Of a stretch of DNA of 64,000 nucleotides, positions 16,651-24,943 are shown piece after piece. This stretch comes from Streptomyces sp. VRA16 Mangrove soil (lineage in GTDB: Bacteria > Actinomycetota > Actinomycetes > Streptomycetales > Streptomycetaceae). Within the stretch, counting starts at the first letter, position 1; every line of letters starts with the position of its first letter. Location of the stretch: contig NZ_JAFVLN010000006.1 in the NCBI RefSeq assembly GCF_017377775.1, positions 124,001-188,000 on the forward strand, given 5' to 3'. The notes under the pieces are model-generated. The model did not search any database, was not told the DNA's origin, and saw only the letters and a list, made by a program, of their open reading frames with translations. A program made the translations under genes and the position numbers.

Positions 16651-16781
16651 TTCAGGAGATCCTTCGTCTGTCGTCTGGTCATCGGTGGAGGCGGCGCAGA
16701 GCGCGGGGGTGGCCCCACATCGTACGGAGGACACTATCGTCCGCGTCCGGTGAGTGTCTGCCGAGATCCACAGGGTGACGG

Positions 16782-17819
16782 CTACCCGCGCAGGAAACTC
16801 ACGATTCCCTCAGAGATGCCCTGCGCGGCCTTCTGCCGCCAGGAGCCGGAGGTGAGCCGCGAGGCGTCCTGGCTGTCGCGCATGTTGCCGCACTCGATGA
16901 AGACCTTCGGGACCGTCGACAGGTTGAGTCCGCCCAGGTCGGAGCGGGTGTCGAGGGCCGTGCCGCCGCCGATGTAGTTCGACGGGGGCTCGCCGGTGAC
17001 CTGGAGGAACTTGCCCGCGACGCGCTCGCCGAGATCGCGCGAGGTGCCGACGATGGGGCGGGTGTCCGCGGCCCCGGCGTGCACGGATGCGGGAAGGATC
17101 ACATGGAAGCCGCGGTTGCCCGCGGCGGAGCCGTCGGCGTGCACGGAGACGACCGCGTCGGCGTGTGCCGCGTTGCCGATCCGGGCCCGCTCGTCCACGC
17201 ACGGGCCCCAGGCCCGGTCGCCGTTCTGCGTCAACTTCACGGTGGCGCCCTGCTGTTCGAGCAGGGTCCGCATCCGGCGGGCGACGTCCAGGGTGAACTG
17301 GGCCTCGGTGTAACCCGCGTTGGTGGACGTGCCGGTGGTGTCGCACTCCTTGCTGCCGTTGCCGACGTTCACGGTGCGATTGATATCGGCTGTGTGCCGA
17401 AAGTTCCCCGGATTGTGACCCGGGTCGATGACGACGACCTTCCCGGCGAGCGGGCCGGTGCCGCCGGGGGCCTTCGTCGGCGTCTTCGAGGCCGACGTGG
17501 AGGCCGACCTGGAGGGGGAGGCGGAGGCCGGGGACTTCGACGGGGAGGCGCTGGACTTCTCGTCCTCGGCGCTCCCCGAGGGGGAGGGCGACGCGGTCGA
17601 CGACTGGCCCGGCGCCGGGAGCACCTTCGGCGGCTCGCTCTCGCCGGGACCGCTCACGACCTGCCACAGCAGCCAGGCCGCGAGCGCGGTCGGCACCAGG
17701 GCGGCGAAGGTGACCAGCACCGGCCGGCCGCTGAAGCGGCGGCCGTTGTGACCCCGCTGCGGGTCGTCGTCGCGGTAGAAGTCTTCGAAGTCGTCAGGGT
17801 CCGGGCCTACGTATGACAC
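16782..17819 (-). CDS. N-acetylmuramoyl-L-alanine amidase (Amidase_3), membrane anchored
   Basis: 345 residues. A cytoplasmic start is followed by one membrane helix (about 30-52, VLVTFAALVPTALAAWLLWQ), a Ser/Pro/Lys-rich linker, and the catalytic domain from about 125. Zinc ligands and catalytic residues are in VVIDPGHNPGNFRH, AVVSVHADGSA and VFIECGNMRD. It hydrolyses the amide between muramic acid and the stem peptide outside the cell. The following methyltransferase gene is upstream on the same strand. Its role is probably cell separation or envelope remodelling. Confidence 0.92.
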   Translation of the reverse strand: MSYVGPDPDDFEDFYRDDDPQRGHNGRRFSGRPVLVTFAALVPTALAAWLLWQVVSGPGESEPPKVLPAPGQSSTASPSPSGSAEDEKSSASPSKSPASASPSRSASTSASKTPTKAPGGTGPLAGKVVVIDPGHNPGNFRHTADINRTVNVGNGSKECDTTGTSTNAGYTEAQFTLDVARRMRTLLEQQGATVKLTQNGDRAWGPCVDERARIGNAAHADAVVSVHADGSAAGNRGFHVILPASVHAGAADTRPIVGTSRDLGERVAGKFLQVTGEPPSNYIGGGTALDTRSDLGGLNLSTVPKVFIECGNMRDSQDASRLTSGSWRQKAAQGISEGIVSFLRG

Positions 17820-17841
17820 GTGTCCGACCTTAACCGCGACC

Positions 17842-18501
17842 TCAGATCCCCGCGCCGGTTCGCTTCAGGACGCGCAGCGAGTCGTGTGCCGAGACCTCGG
17901 TGAACGCCCCGGACTCCAGTGCCCGCAGATACACGCGGTACGGGGCCTGCCCGGTCCACTCGTCGTGCTTGACGGGGAAGACGTCGTGGATGAGGAGCAG
18001 GCCGCCGTCCGCGACGTGCGGTGCCCAGCCCTCGTAGTCGGCGGTGGCGTGCTCGTCGGTGTGCCCGCCGTCGATGAAGACGAAGCCGAGCTTCCCGCCC
18101 CACACCTTCGCCACCTGCGGCGACTTCCCGACCAGCGCGACCACGTGGTCCTCCAGGCCCGCCGCGTGCAGCGTGCGCCGGAAGGTGGGGAGGGTGTCCA
18201 TCTTCCCGACGACCGGGTCGACGGTCTGCGGGTCGTGGAAGTCCCAGCCCGGCTGCTGCTCCTCGCTGCCGCGGTGGTGGTCGACGGTGAGGGCGGTGAC
18301 CCCGGCGGCGCGCGCGGCGTCCGCGAGCAGGATCGTGGAGCGCCCGCAGTACGTACCGACTTCGAGGAGCGGAAGGCCGAGCGCCGCCGCCTCCACGGCG
18401 GCGGCGTACAGCGCGAGCCCTTCACCGAGCGGCATGAACCCCTTGGCGTTCTCGAAGGCGGCGAGGACGTCGGCGGCGGGACGGGCGCTTGTGGTGGTCA
18501 T
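17842..18501 (-). CDS. Class I SAM-dependent methyltransferase (Methyltransf_24 type)
   Basis: 219 residues from ATG 18501; a GTG at 18507 is the alternative. The SAM-binding motif is LPLLEVGTYCGRSTILLA and the acidic partner is ALTVDHHRGSEE. The motif LGFVFIDGGHTDEHA with DGGH is characteristic of the Methyltransf_24 group that includes cephalosporin-hydroxylase-like and sugar methyltransferases. Substrate unknown. The amidase gene follows 22 bases after the stop, so cotranscription is possible. Confidence 0.85.
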   Translation of the reverse strand: MTTTSARPAADVLAAFENAKGFMPLGEGLALYAAAVEAAALGLPLLEVGTYCGRSTILLADAARAAGVTALTVDHHRGSEEQQPGWDFHDPQTVDPVVGKMDTLPTFRRTLHAAGLEDHVVALVGKSPQVAKVWGGKLGFVFIDGGHTDEHATADYEGWAPHVADGGLLLIHDVFPVKHDEWTGQAPYRVYLRALESGAFTEVSAHDSLRVLKRTGAGI

Positions 18502-18554
18502 GCCCACATGCTGCCGTACGCCGCCGAGCGCCCGCTCAGCAGCCCTGCCACAGG

Positions 18555-18818
18555 CGGGTCATCACCCACACCCCGAACCGCAGGCCCGCCGGCGGGACCC
18601 GCGAGGAGCGGCTCACCGAGTTCCTGGAGGAGAACGACGTCCCCGTGCCCGGCCTGCGCGAGGGGTCCTGGCTGCGGGTGGAAGGGCGGCGCGCGACGGT
18701 GCTCGGCGCGCGCGACGCCCGGCTGTTCCGCCGGGGCACCGCGCCGCGTGAACTGCCCGTGGGCTCGGACGTGTCCGAACTCCTCGGCGTCCGACCGCGG
18801 TTCGACGCCTCCCGCTGA
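18555..18818 (+). pseudogene. C-terminal remnant, possibly of an S51 dipeptidase E-like protein
   Basis: An open frame of about 87 codons ends at 18818, with no credible start codon or ribosome-binding site at its beginning. The translated end (VPVPGLREGSWLRVEGR, then LFRRGTAPRELPVGSDVSEL) resembles the C terminus of class-I-glutamine-amidotransferase-like S51 peptidases, whose catalytic part would lie upstream but is absent. It abuts the divergent methyltransferase gene. The reading frame keeps high third-position GC, so decay is recent or the piece is still translated. The family assignment is tentative. Confidence 0.45.
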
Positions 18819-18833
18819 CGTCCCGTACGCCGC

Positions 18834-19349
18834 TCACGCGGCGGTGCAGAGCGCCGTCGCGTCCAGCGGTGCGGGAACGGCCGGGGTCTTCTGCGCCCGC
18901 TCCCGGTGGCTGCGGTGATCGCGGGCGAACGTCACCAGGCGCAGCACCGCGAACCGGGCGATGCCGGTGAGCGCGGAGGCGGACAGATAGACGATCTGCT
19001 CCAGGACCGCGCCGGGTGACGCCACCAGCTGGTGCAGGACGAACATCGCCACGCACGTCACCGCGTACGCGGCTGCCGCGGACCCGGCCGACTGCATGTG
19101 CTGGCTCCAGGTGGCGCGCCCGCCCGCGCCGAAGGTGAAGCGGGCGTGCAGCTCGGTGGCGAGCAGGGTGGAGACCACCGTGATCAGCGCGTTGGCCAGG
19201 ATCCAGGGGAGCCAAGAGGCGGCGGCCGCCACGGCGAAGCTGGACGCGAGGCCCACGCCACCGCCGCAGAGCACGAAGCGGGCGAAGGCCGCGACGGCGC
19301 CGGGTGCTGTGCGCTCGGTGCCCTGTGCTGTCTCCATGACCGCCCCCAT
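18834..19349 (-). CDS. GtrA-like small multipass membrane protein
   Basis: 171 residues. Four hydrophobic helices are visible: about 20-45 (ARFVLCGGGVGLASSFAVAA), 47-68 (WILANALITVVSTLLATELH), 88-110 and 115-137. ELHARFTF in the loop after the second helix matches GtrA proteins, which move polyprenyl-linked sugars across the membrane or act in cell-wall glycan pathways. ATG 19349 and ATG 19337 are both possible starts. It converges on the S51-like remnant. The substrate cannot be inferred. Confidence 0.75.
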   Translation of the reverse strand: MGAVMETAQGTERTAPGAVAAFARFVLCGGGVGLASSFAVAAAASWLPWILANALITVVSTLLATELHARFTFGAGGRATWSQHMQSAGSAAAAYAVTCVAMFVLHQLVASPGAVLEQIVYLSASALTGIARFAVLRLVTFARDHRSHRERAQKTPAVPAPLDATALCTAA

Positions 19350-19443
19350 GACCGCCTCGTCGATGACTCCCCGTCGGCGCGCGCATCACCGTGCGCCGCT
19401 AGTGGTGCCACTATGGCGCATGAGTGGTGCCATGTCGAGTCAA

Positions 19444-20220
19444 TTATTGGTGTCGCTTGGCATCATGTGACGCCATCGTGTGCCGGTACAGCGTCACCGC
19501 CACGCAGGCGACGACCGGCAGGACGACGACGGGCACCGTCCACCAGGGGATACCGAGCCACACCGCGGGCAGCCCCACACCGAAGCAGGCGACCAGGATC
19601 GTGATGAGCAGCCGCCTGCCGTACGGGTCCCAGGTGAAGGGGGCGTGCCGGCGCGGGCTGACCAGCCGGGCCGCGCCGAACGCCGCCGCCTGGGCCGCCA
19701 GCAGCGCTGCCAGCAGCCCCAGGGCGGCGGTCATCTGGAGCTCGTCGCGGGGCGCGTCGGACGTGTCCTGACGTATGCCGTCCTTGCTCAGCGTCACGAG
19801 GGTGCGGCGCCAGACGACGCCGGTGACCCGGTCGCCCGCCGACAGACGGCTGAAGAGCGGCCCGTCGTCGCCGAAGTCGACGGTGCCCTGCCAGCCGTCC
19901 CCGTCCGTCACCGTCACCTTGTAGTGGTCGGTCTTCCCGCCGTGGTCGGTCACCGCCTTCACCACGGTGTAGCGCCAGGAGAACCGGCAGTCCGTCGCCC
20001 GCTGCTCCCGGACCGTCACGTGGGCGGGGCACGGTCCCGACGCCCGGTAGTCCTGGTACCGCTCCCGGTCGTGCGGCAGCCACACCGTGAACGCCAGACA
20101 GCAGAGCACCGCGGACACCACGGCCAGCGCGAGCAGCAGTACGCCGGTCAGGCGCGGCCTGCCGCCCGGGCGCCGGGATCTGTCCTCGATGCCTGCGGTG
20201 GCTCGTGTCCGTGGTGTCAC
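19444..20220 (-). CDS. Membrane protein of unknown function
   Basis: 258 residues. One N-terminal helix (about 24-48, VLLLALAVVSAVLCCLAFTV) precedes an extracellular beta-rich region of about 115 residues with two cysteines (GPCPAH, TDCRFS), and three further helices follow, two of them adjacent near the end (ITILVACFGVGLPAVWLGIP, TVPVVVLPVVACVAVTLY). The layout is common among Streptomyces proteins without a known role. No catalytic motif is seen. Confidence 0.7.
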   Translation of the reverse strand: MTPRTRATAGIEDRSRRPGGRPRLTGVLLLALAVVSAVLCCLAFTVWLPHDRERYQDYRASGPCPAHVTVREQRATDCRFSWRYTVVKAVTDHGGKTDHYKVTVTDGDGWQGTVDFGDDGPLFSRLSAGDRVTGVVWRRTLVTLSKDGIRQDTSDAPRDELQMTAALGLLAALLAAQAAAFGAARLVSPRRHAPFTWDPYGRRLLITILVACFGVGLPAVWLGIPWWTVPVVVLPVVACVAVTLYRHTMASHDAKRHQ

Positions 20221-20262
20221 TGCGGTCTCCGGGTTCGGTGGATGCGGACGCGGCTCAGCGGT

Positions 20263-20493
20263 TCAGCACGGGAGCAGGAAGGTGAAGTCGCCGCAGACCC
20301 TGCCGCTCAGCCGGACCCCCGGGACGAGTCTCCCTTCCGCCGCCAGACGCTCGACCCCGGCCCTCGGCAGACCGCTGCCCTCGGCGATCGGCCGCTCGTT
20401 GGCGTGCGGCCGGTCCGGCAGACGGGGCCGGACGGAGCGCACGTGCGCCCGCTCCAGGAGCGTGAGCCTCTGAAGGCAGGTGGGAGCGACCAC
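20263..20493 (-). CDS. Small hypothetical protein
   Basis: 76 residues from GTG 20493, starting 24 bases after the stop of the MpaB-type gene. Third-position GC is high across the frame, although AGA, CTT and GCT codons occur. It is Arg-rich in the first half (LERAHVRSVRPRLPDRPHAN) and ends GDFTFLLPC. I recognise no family. It may be a short real gene or a leftover frame. Confidence 0.35.
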   Translation of the reverse strand: MVAPTCLQRLTLLERAHVRSVRPRLPDRPHANERPIAEGSGLPRAGVERLAAEGRLVPGVRLSGRVCGDFTFLLPC

Positions 20494-20516
20494 CCAGCTG
20501 GTTTTCCCGGTACGGC

Positions 20517-21401
20517 TCAGCGGGCCCCGGAGCCGTCGTGCGGAACCGGGCAGCCGCCGCCGGGGAACGTGCCGAGCTCCGCCACCCGGAACCCGTTCGG
20601 ATACCCCCGGACGTTGCGGCTCTCGCGCGCGAAGTGCGGGGTGCGGCGCGGCGGCAGGAGCCGGACCAGACGGCCGCGCAGCCGCATCCCGCCGCGCACC
20701 GCGGTCCGCAGCGCGGCGGGCGGCGCCGGGTAGCCGAACGCGTCGCGCAGCGGCGGGTCCATCAGACAGACCGACGCCTGGCGCATCGCCGGACCGAGCG
20801 GGCCCGGGTAGAACGAGGCCATCAGGTCGAGGGTGGCCTCCGAGACCGCGAACCCGCCCTCGTCGTACGCGAAGTGGCGGCGCTCGTAGTCGTCCATCAG
20901 CGCCTCGAACTCCGCGTACGTCTCCGGGATGTCGCGGATGTTCATGTGCCGGCCCAGCGCCCGGTAGTAGTTCGTCGACGCCCGTATCTCGTGCTCGGTC
21001 AGCGGCCGCCAGCCGTAGTCGTCGAGCCACCGCTTGGGCACCACGACGAACGTCGACAGGACGTACCGGAAGTCCTCGTCGGGGATGTCGTAGCTGCGGT
21101 GCATCTGGTTCATGCGGCGGATCGCCGTGCGCCCCTGCACCGAGTCCATGCCGTGCTCGCCGATGGCGTCGAGGAGCAGCACGGTGTCGTCGTAGCGCTT
21201 CTGGGTGCTCGAGGTGAACTCGCCCGTCCGGGCGAGGAGTCGGCCGATGCTCGGCACCGCGTACGTGCGGTAGAGCGCGAAGCCCAGCGCCTGCATGAAG
21301 TCCCAGGGGAACTCGTGCGCGGTGCTGATCCGGTAGATCTCGTGGTAGTCGCGCTCGGGGTCGAGTTGCCTGATCCTTCGTACCCAGTCGTAACGCTGCA
21401 C
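20517..21401 (-). CDS. MpaB/latex-clearing-protein-like oxygenase (DUF2236)
   Basis: 294 residues. Features of the family are QALGFALYRTYAVPSIGRLL near the N terminus, RIRQLDPERDYHEIYRIS, and the R/Y/H-rich core (RRMNQMHRSYDIPDEDFRYV) where MpaB-type oxygenases coordinate heme. Members cleave or oxidise hydrophobic substrates; the substrate here is unknown. It is transcribed alone or with the small gene behind it. The 96 bases upstream hold no recognised operator. Confidence 0.8.
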   Translation of the reverse strand: MQRYDWVRRIRQLDPERDYHEIYRISTAHEFPWDFMQALGFALYRTYAVPSIGRLLARTGEFTSSTQKRYDDTVLLLDAIGEHGMDSVQGRTAIRRMNQMHRSYDIPDEDFRYVLSTFVVVPKRWLDDYGWRPLTEHEIRASTNYYRALGRHMNIRDIPETYAEFEALMDDYERRHFAYDEGGFAVSEATLDLMASFYPGPLGPAMRQASVCLMDPPLRDAFGYPAPPAALRTAVRGGMRLRGRLVRLLPPRRTPHFARESRNVRGYPNGFRVAELGTFPGGGCPVPHDGSGAR

Positions 21402-21497
21402 GGTGCGCTCCTTCGAAGACAGGCGGTGAAGGGGTGCGGGCCTGTGAGCGAGCGTAGCCGACCGAACACCCCCTGGGATCTTGTGGGTTGAGGGTAA

Positions 21498-22739
21498 TCA
21501 GCCCGGCAGGGTCCGGCCCAGCCGGGCCAGCGGGGACAGCGCCATCACGAGCGGGGAGAGCAGCATCCCCGCGGCCGCCACCACGAACGCGGGGCGCAGC
21601 CCCCACGTCTGGGCCAGCGCCCCGCCGAGCAGCGAGCCGAGCGGCGTCGTGCCCATGCCCGCGAACGTGAGCGTCGCCGCCGCCCTGCCCTGCATCCCGG
21701 CCGGGGCCAGGGCCTGCCGGACGGCCATCGTCATGACGTTCACCAGCTGGCCGCCCGCGCCGAAGCCGAACTGGACCGCGAGCAGCGCGGGGAAGGTGAG
21801 CGCGGACGGGCCGGGCAGCGCCGGTACGCAGAGCAGCACACCGTCCCCCACGGCGGCCGCCGTCACGAGCAGCGGGCCGTACCCGACGCGGCCCGGCAGC
21901 CGCGCCGCGAGCAGCGAGCCGAGCAGCGCGCCGGGACCCGTGGCGGCGAGCGCGAGACCGATCTCGGTGCCGGAGAGGTGCAACACGCGCGGCAGATAGA
22001 GGAGTTGGACCGTCATCGCCGCCGAGAACGTGAACTGGAACGCGGCCGAGGCGAGGCCCAGCGCCCGCAGCGCCGGTTGCCGCGCCGCGAACCGCAGCCC
22101 CTCCCCGACCTGCCGCACCATCGGGGGACGTACGGCGTCGGGGGCGACGGGCGCCGCCTCCGGGCGGGAGATGCGGCCGGCCGCGAGCGCGGACCCCGCG
22201 AAGGCCGCGGCGCAGGCCGCGGCCGCGATCGGCGCCGACACCAGCGAGACCAGGGCGCCGCCGAGCGCCGGCCCGCCGGTCTGCGCGGAGGACCGGCTCG
22301 CCTCCAACGCGCTGTTCCCGTAAGCCAGTTGACCGGCGGGTACGAGGCGTACGAGCGAGGTCTGGTACGCGACGTCGAAGAGCACGGACAGTGCCCCGAC
22401 GGCGATCGCGACCGTGTACAGGCCCGGCAGCCCCAGTGCGCCGACGAGCCCGGCCGCTGCCGCCGCACCGAGGGCGATGGCCCGTGCCAGATCGGAGCGG
22501 ACCAGCAGCGGGACGGTACGGCGCCGGTCCACCCAGGCGCCCACCAGGAGCGGCAGCAGCAGGAGCGGCGCCTGCCCGGCGGCCCGTAGGGCGCCCAGCT
22601 CGGCGGCCCCGGCGCCGAGGGTCAGCACGGCGGTCAGCGGAAGGACCACTAGGCTGGTGTGTTCCCCGAGTTGGGAGAGGGTCTGGCCCAGCCAGAGGCG
22701 ACGGAAGTCGCGGTCGTGCCACAGGTCGTGCCACAGCAA
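21498..22739 (-). CDS. MFS transporter (enterobactin-exporter/macrolide-efflux type)
   Basis: 413 residues with about twelve membrane helices. It opens LWHDRDFRRLWLGQTLSQLG, the usual start of MFS_3-type exporters (MefA/EntS group), and has WVDRRRTVPLLVRSDLARA in the loop between helices 2 and 3. Probably a drug or siderophore exporter. It lies downstream of another MFS gene on the same strand, but a strong hairpin (22886-22934) separates them. Confidence 0.85.
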   Translation of the reverse strand: MLWHDLWHDRDFRRLWLGQTLSQLGEHTSLVVLPLTAVLTLGAGAAELGALRAAGQAPLLLLPLLVGAWVDRRRTVPLLVRSDLARAIALGAAAAAGLVGALGLPGLYTVAIAVGALSVLFDVAYQTSLVRLVPAGQLAYGNSALEASRSSAQTGGPALGGALVSLVSAPIAAAACAAAFAGSALAAGRISRPEAAPVAPDAVRPPMVRQVGEGLRFAARQPALRALGLASAAFQFTFSAAMTVQLLYLPRVLHLSGTEIGLALAATGPGALLGSLLAARLPGRVGYGPLLVTAAAVGDGVLLCVPALPGPSALTFPALLAVQFGFGAGGQLVNVMTMAVRQALAPAGMQGRAAATLTFAGMGTTPLGSLLGGALAQTWGLRPAFVVAAAGMLLSPLVMALSPLARLGRTLPG

Positions 22740-22847
22740 AAGAACCCCTTGGGGTGGCGGTGCTGCGGCGAGGGCAGCACGCGAAGACGGGGAAGGACGT
22801 CGTCAACGCGTGCGAGTGGTACCGGGCATGGCCAGGACGATAGCCCC

Positions 22848-22880
22848 CGTAAGGGGCGCGGGGAACCGCGCGAGCACCAC
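22848..22880. repeat. Single arm of the Streptomyces GC-rich palindromic repeat
   Basis: AAGGGGCGCGGGGAACCGCG followed by CGAGCACCAC matches the arm of the elements at 36144-36260 and 62207-62318, although its end diverges. It lies next to the terminator hairpin at 22886. Confidence 0.65.
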
Positions 22881-22885
22881 GGAAA

Positions 22886-22934
22886 AGCCGCGGACGCGTC
22901 TGCTCGCAACAACCGAGCAGACGCGTCCGCGGCT
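22886..22934 (-). terminator. 21-bp perfect-stem hairpin terminator
   Basis: Left arm 22886-22906 and right arm 22914-22934 are perfectly complementary over 21 bases, with loop CAACAAC. The hairpin starts 24 bases beyond the stop of the MFS/CarboxypepD_reg gene and should end its transcript. Confidence 0.85.
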
Positions 22935-22957
22935 CTTCAGGAAGGGGCCGGGCCCCT

Positions 22958-24694
22958 CTAGGAGGCAACCCCCACGGCCTCCAGGGAGAGATCCACCCGC
23001 ACCGAACCGGCCGCACCGTGATGCGTGGCGGCCGAGGCGACCGGAGCATGGCCGGTGGCCGTCGCCGCGAGAACGTACGAGCCCCCGGAGGGAACCGTCA
23101 CCGCGAAGTGCCCCTCGGTGTCGGTCAGCGTGGCACCCGCCTGGCGGCCGCGCCGGTCGATCAGGGTGACCTTGGCGCGGGCCACCGGCGCACCGGCCGG
23201 GTCGAGGACCTGTCCGCGGAAGGCCGCGGCGAGCACCTCCTCGGCGCGCGCCAGATGGGCCTCCTCCTCGCTGCTGGCGCGCAGCTGCGGACCGGTGACC
23301 GTGCGGCGCTTCGGCAGGAACAGGGCGAGCACGACACCCACCGCGACCGCGGCCGTGGCGATCAGGAACGAGACGCGGAAGCCGTGCATGGTCGGGACCG
23401 CCACCGCGCCCACGTGGTGCGCGGTGTTGGCCAGGACCATGCCGATGACGGCCGACGACACGGACGTACCGATCGACCGCATCAGGGTGTTGAGGCCGTT
23501 GGCCGCGCCCGTCTCCGACGCGTCCACCGCGCCGATGATCAGCGCGGGCAGCGAGGAGTACGCGAGGCCGATGCCCGCGCCGACGATCACCGCGATGACG
23601 ATGGTCTGCCAGGCGGCGCTCATCAGGCCGAGCCCGGCGCCGTAGCCGATCGCGATGATCAGCATGCCGAGGATGAGCGTGACCTTCGGGCCGAACTTCG
23701 CCGACAGGCGGGCGTAGACCGGGGCGGTGAACATCATCGTCAGGCCGAGCGGCGCCACGCACAGACCGGCGACGACCATGGACTGGCCGAGGCCGTAGCC
23801 GGTGGCCGAGGGCAGCTGGAGCAGCTGCGGCAGCACGAGGGAGATCGCGTAGAACGCGACACCCACCATGATCGAGGCGAGGTTCGTGAGCAGCACCTCG
23901 CGGCGGGCGGTGGTGCGCAGGTCGACGAGCGGCGCCTTCAGGCGCAGCTCCATCAGGCCCCACAGGACGAGGACGACGAGTGCGGCCGCGAACAGTCCGA
24001 GCGTGGTGCCGCTGCTCCAGCCCCAGTCGCTGCCCTTGGTGATGGGGAGCAGGAAGAGGACCAGGCCGAGGGAGAGACCGAGCGCGCCGGCGACGTCGAA
24101 GGAGCCCTGCGCGCGCAGCGGGCTCTCCGGTACGAGGGCGAGGGTGAGGACGATCGAGAGGACGCCCAGGCCGGCCGCGCCGAAGAACAGCGCGTGCCAG
24201 TCGGCGTGCTGGGCGACGAGCGCGGCCAGCGGCAGGGCGAGACCGCCGCCGACGCCGATGGAGGAGGACATCAGGGCCATTGCCGAGCCGAGCTTCTCGC
24301 GCGGCAGCATGTCGCGCATCAGGCCGATGCCGAGCGGGATGGCGCCCATGGCGAAGCCCTGGAGCGCGCGACCGACGATCATGACGATCAGTTGGTCGGT
24401 GAAACCGCAGATCAGCGAGCCGACGGCCATGATGGCGAGGCTGGTGAGGAGCATCCGGCGCTTGCCCGCGAGGTCGCCGAGGCGGCCCATGATCGGGGTG
24501 GCGACGGCGCCCGCGAGCAGGGTCGAGGTCATCACCCAGGTCGCGTTCGAGGGGGCGGTGCTCAGCAGCTCGGGCAGGTCCTTGATGACCGGCACGAGCA
24601 GGGTCTGCATGACGGCGACGACGATGCCGGCGAAGGCGAGGACGGGGACGACGGCGCCGCTCGCGCGGCGTGGTGCGGTCGTCGACTGGGACAT
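22958..24694 (-). CDS. DHA2-type MFS exporter fused to a carboxypeptidase-regulatory-like domain
   Basis: 578 residues. Residues 1-465 form a 14-helix drug:H+ antiporter of the EmrB/QacA type (GRLGDLAGKRRMLLTSLAIM for the A-motif, RALQGFAMGAIPLGIGLMRD). After a charged linker (SSEEEAHLARAEE), residues about 490-570 form a beta-sandwich with GQVLDPAGAPVARAKVTLID and TLTDTEGHFAVTVPSGGSYV, the CarboxypepD_reg/CNA-B-like pattern. The fused domain is unusual for a pump and its side of the membrane is uncertain. Substrate unknown. Confidence 0.88.
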   Translation of the reverse strand: MSQSTTAPRRASGAVVPVLAFAGIVVAVMQTLLVPVIKDLPELLSTAPSNATWVMTSTLLAGAVATPIMGRLGDLAGKRRMLLTSLAIMAVGSLICGFTDQLIVMIVGRALQGFAMGAIPLGIGLMRDMLPREKLGSAMALMSSSIGVGGGLALPLAALVAQHADWHALFFGAAGLGVLSIVLTLALVPESPLRAQGSFDVAGALGLSLGLVLFLLPITKGSDWGWSSGTTLGLFAAALVVLVLWGLMELRLKAPLVDLRTTARREVLLTNLASIMVGVAFYAISLVLPQLLQLPSATGYGLGQSMVVAGLCVAPLGLTMMFTAPVYARLSAKFGPKVTLILGMLIIAIGYGAGLGLMSAAWQTIVIAVIVGAGIGLAYSSLPALIIGAVDASETGAANGLNTLMRSIGTSVSSAVIGMVLANTAHHVGAVAVPTMHGFRVSFLIATAAVAVGVVLALFLPKRRTVTGPQLRASSEEEAHLARAEEVLAAAFRGQVLDPAGAPVARAKVTLIDRRGRQAGATLTDTEGHFAVTVPSGGSYVLAATATGHAPVASAATHHGAAGSVRVDLSLEAVGVAS

Positions 24695-24883
24695 TGAGGC
24701 GTGCCTCCGGAGAGAAAACTGATGGTCGGGGGTCGCGCGTACAGCAGTGTGCGGGCGGGTTGCGTGTAGGTCGAACCTGTTCGCTCGGGCGACTATTCCG
24801 ACGTTTGTCGTACGAGCGCGAACCTTGACCTTTTCATTACATGTGCAGCGTGCATACGGGAGGAGTGCGCGTCCGCGGCCAGT

Positions 24884-24900
24884 TCTGACTTGCCGTCAGA
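24884..24900. promoter_or_regulatory. Second-motif palindrome (perfect) upstream of the FadE34-like gene
   Basis: TCTGACTTGCCGTCAGA is a perfect 6-5-6 palindrome, 19 bases from a perfect KstR site and 43 bases before the start codon. Confidence 0.65.
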
Positions 24901-24918
24901 TTCGGTCTTCCGCTCTAC

Positions 24919-24932
24919 TGGAACGTGTTCTA
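24919..24932. promoter_or_regulatory. KstR operator (perfect consensus) upstream of the FadE34-like gene
   Basis: TGGAACGTGTTCTA fits TnnAACnnGTTnnA exactly and ends 11 bases before ATG 24944, so a bound repressor would cover the transcription or translation start. Confidence 0.8.
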
Positions 24933-24943
24933 CCGTGCGCCGC

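Noticed and set aside
20263..23049. A 928-codon open frame on the minus strand
   Set aside because: It crosses the MpaB and MFS genes in another frame, is extremely Arg/Pro/Ala rich and has no family features. It is a GC-rich shadow. Only its last 76 codons lie outside known genes and are listed as a tentative small gene.
23018..24697. A 559-codon plus-strand frame antisense to the MFS pump
   Set aside because: Dominated by Arg, Asp, Gly and His as in complements of GC-rich membrane genes; no start signal or domain.
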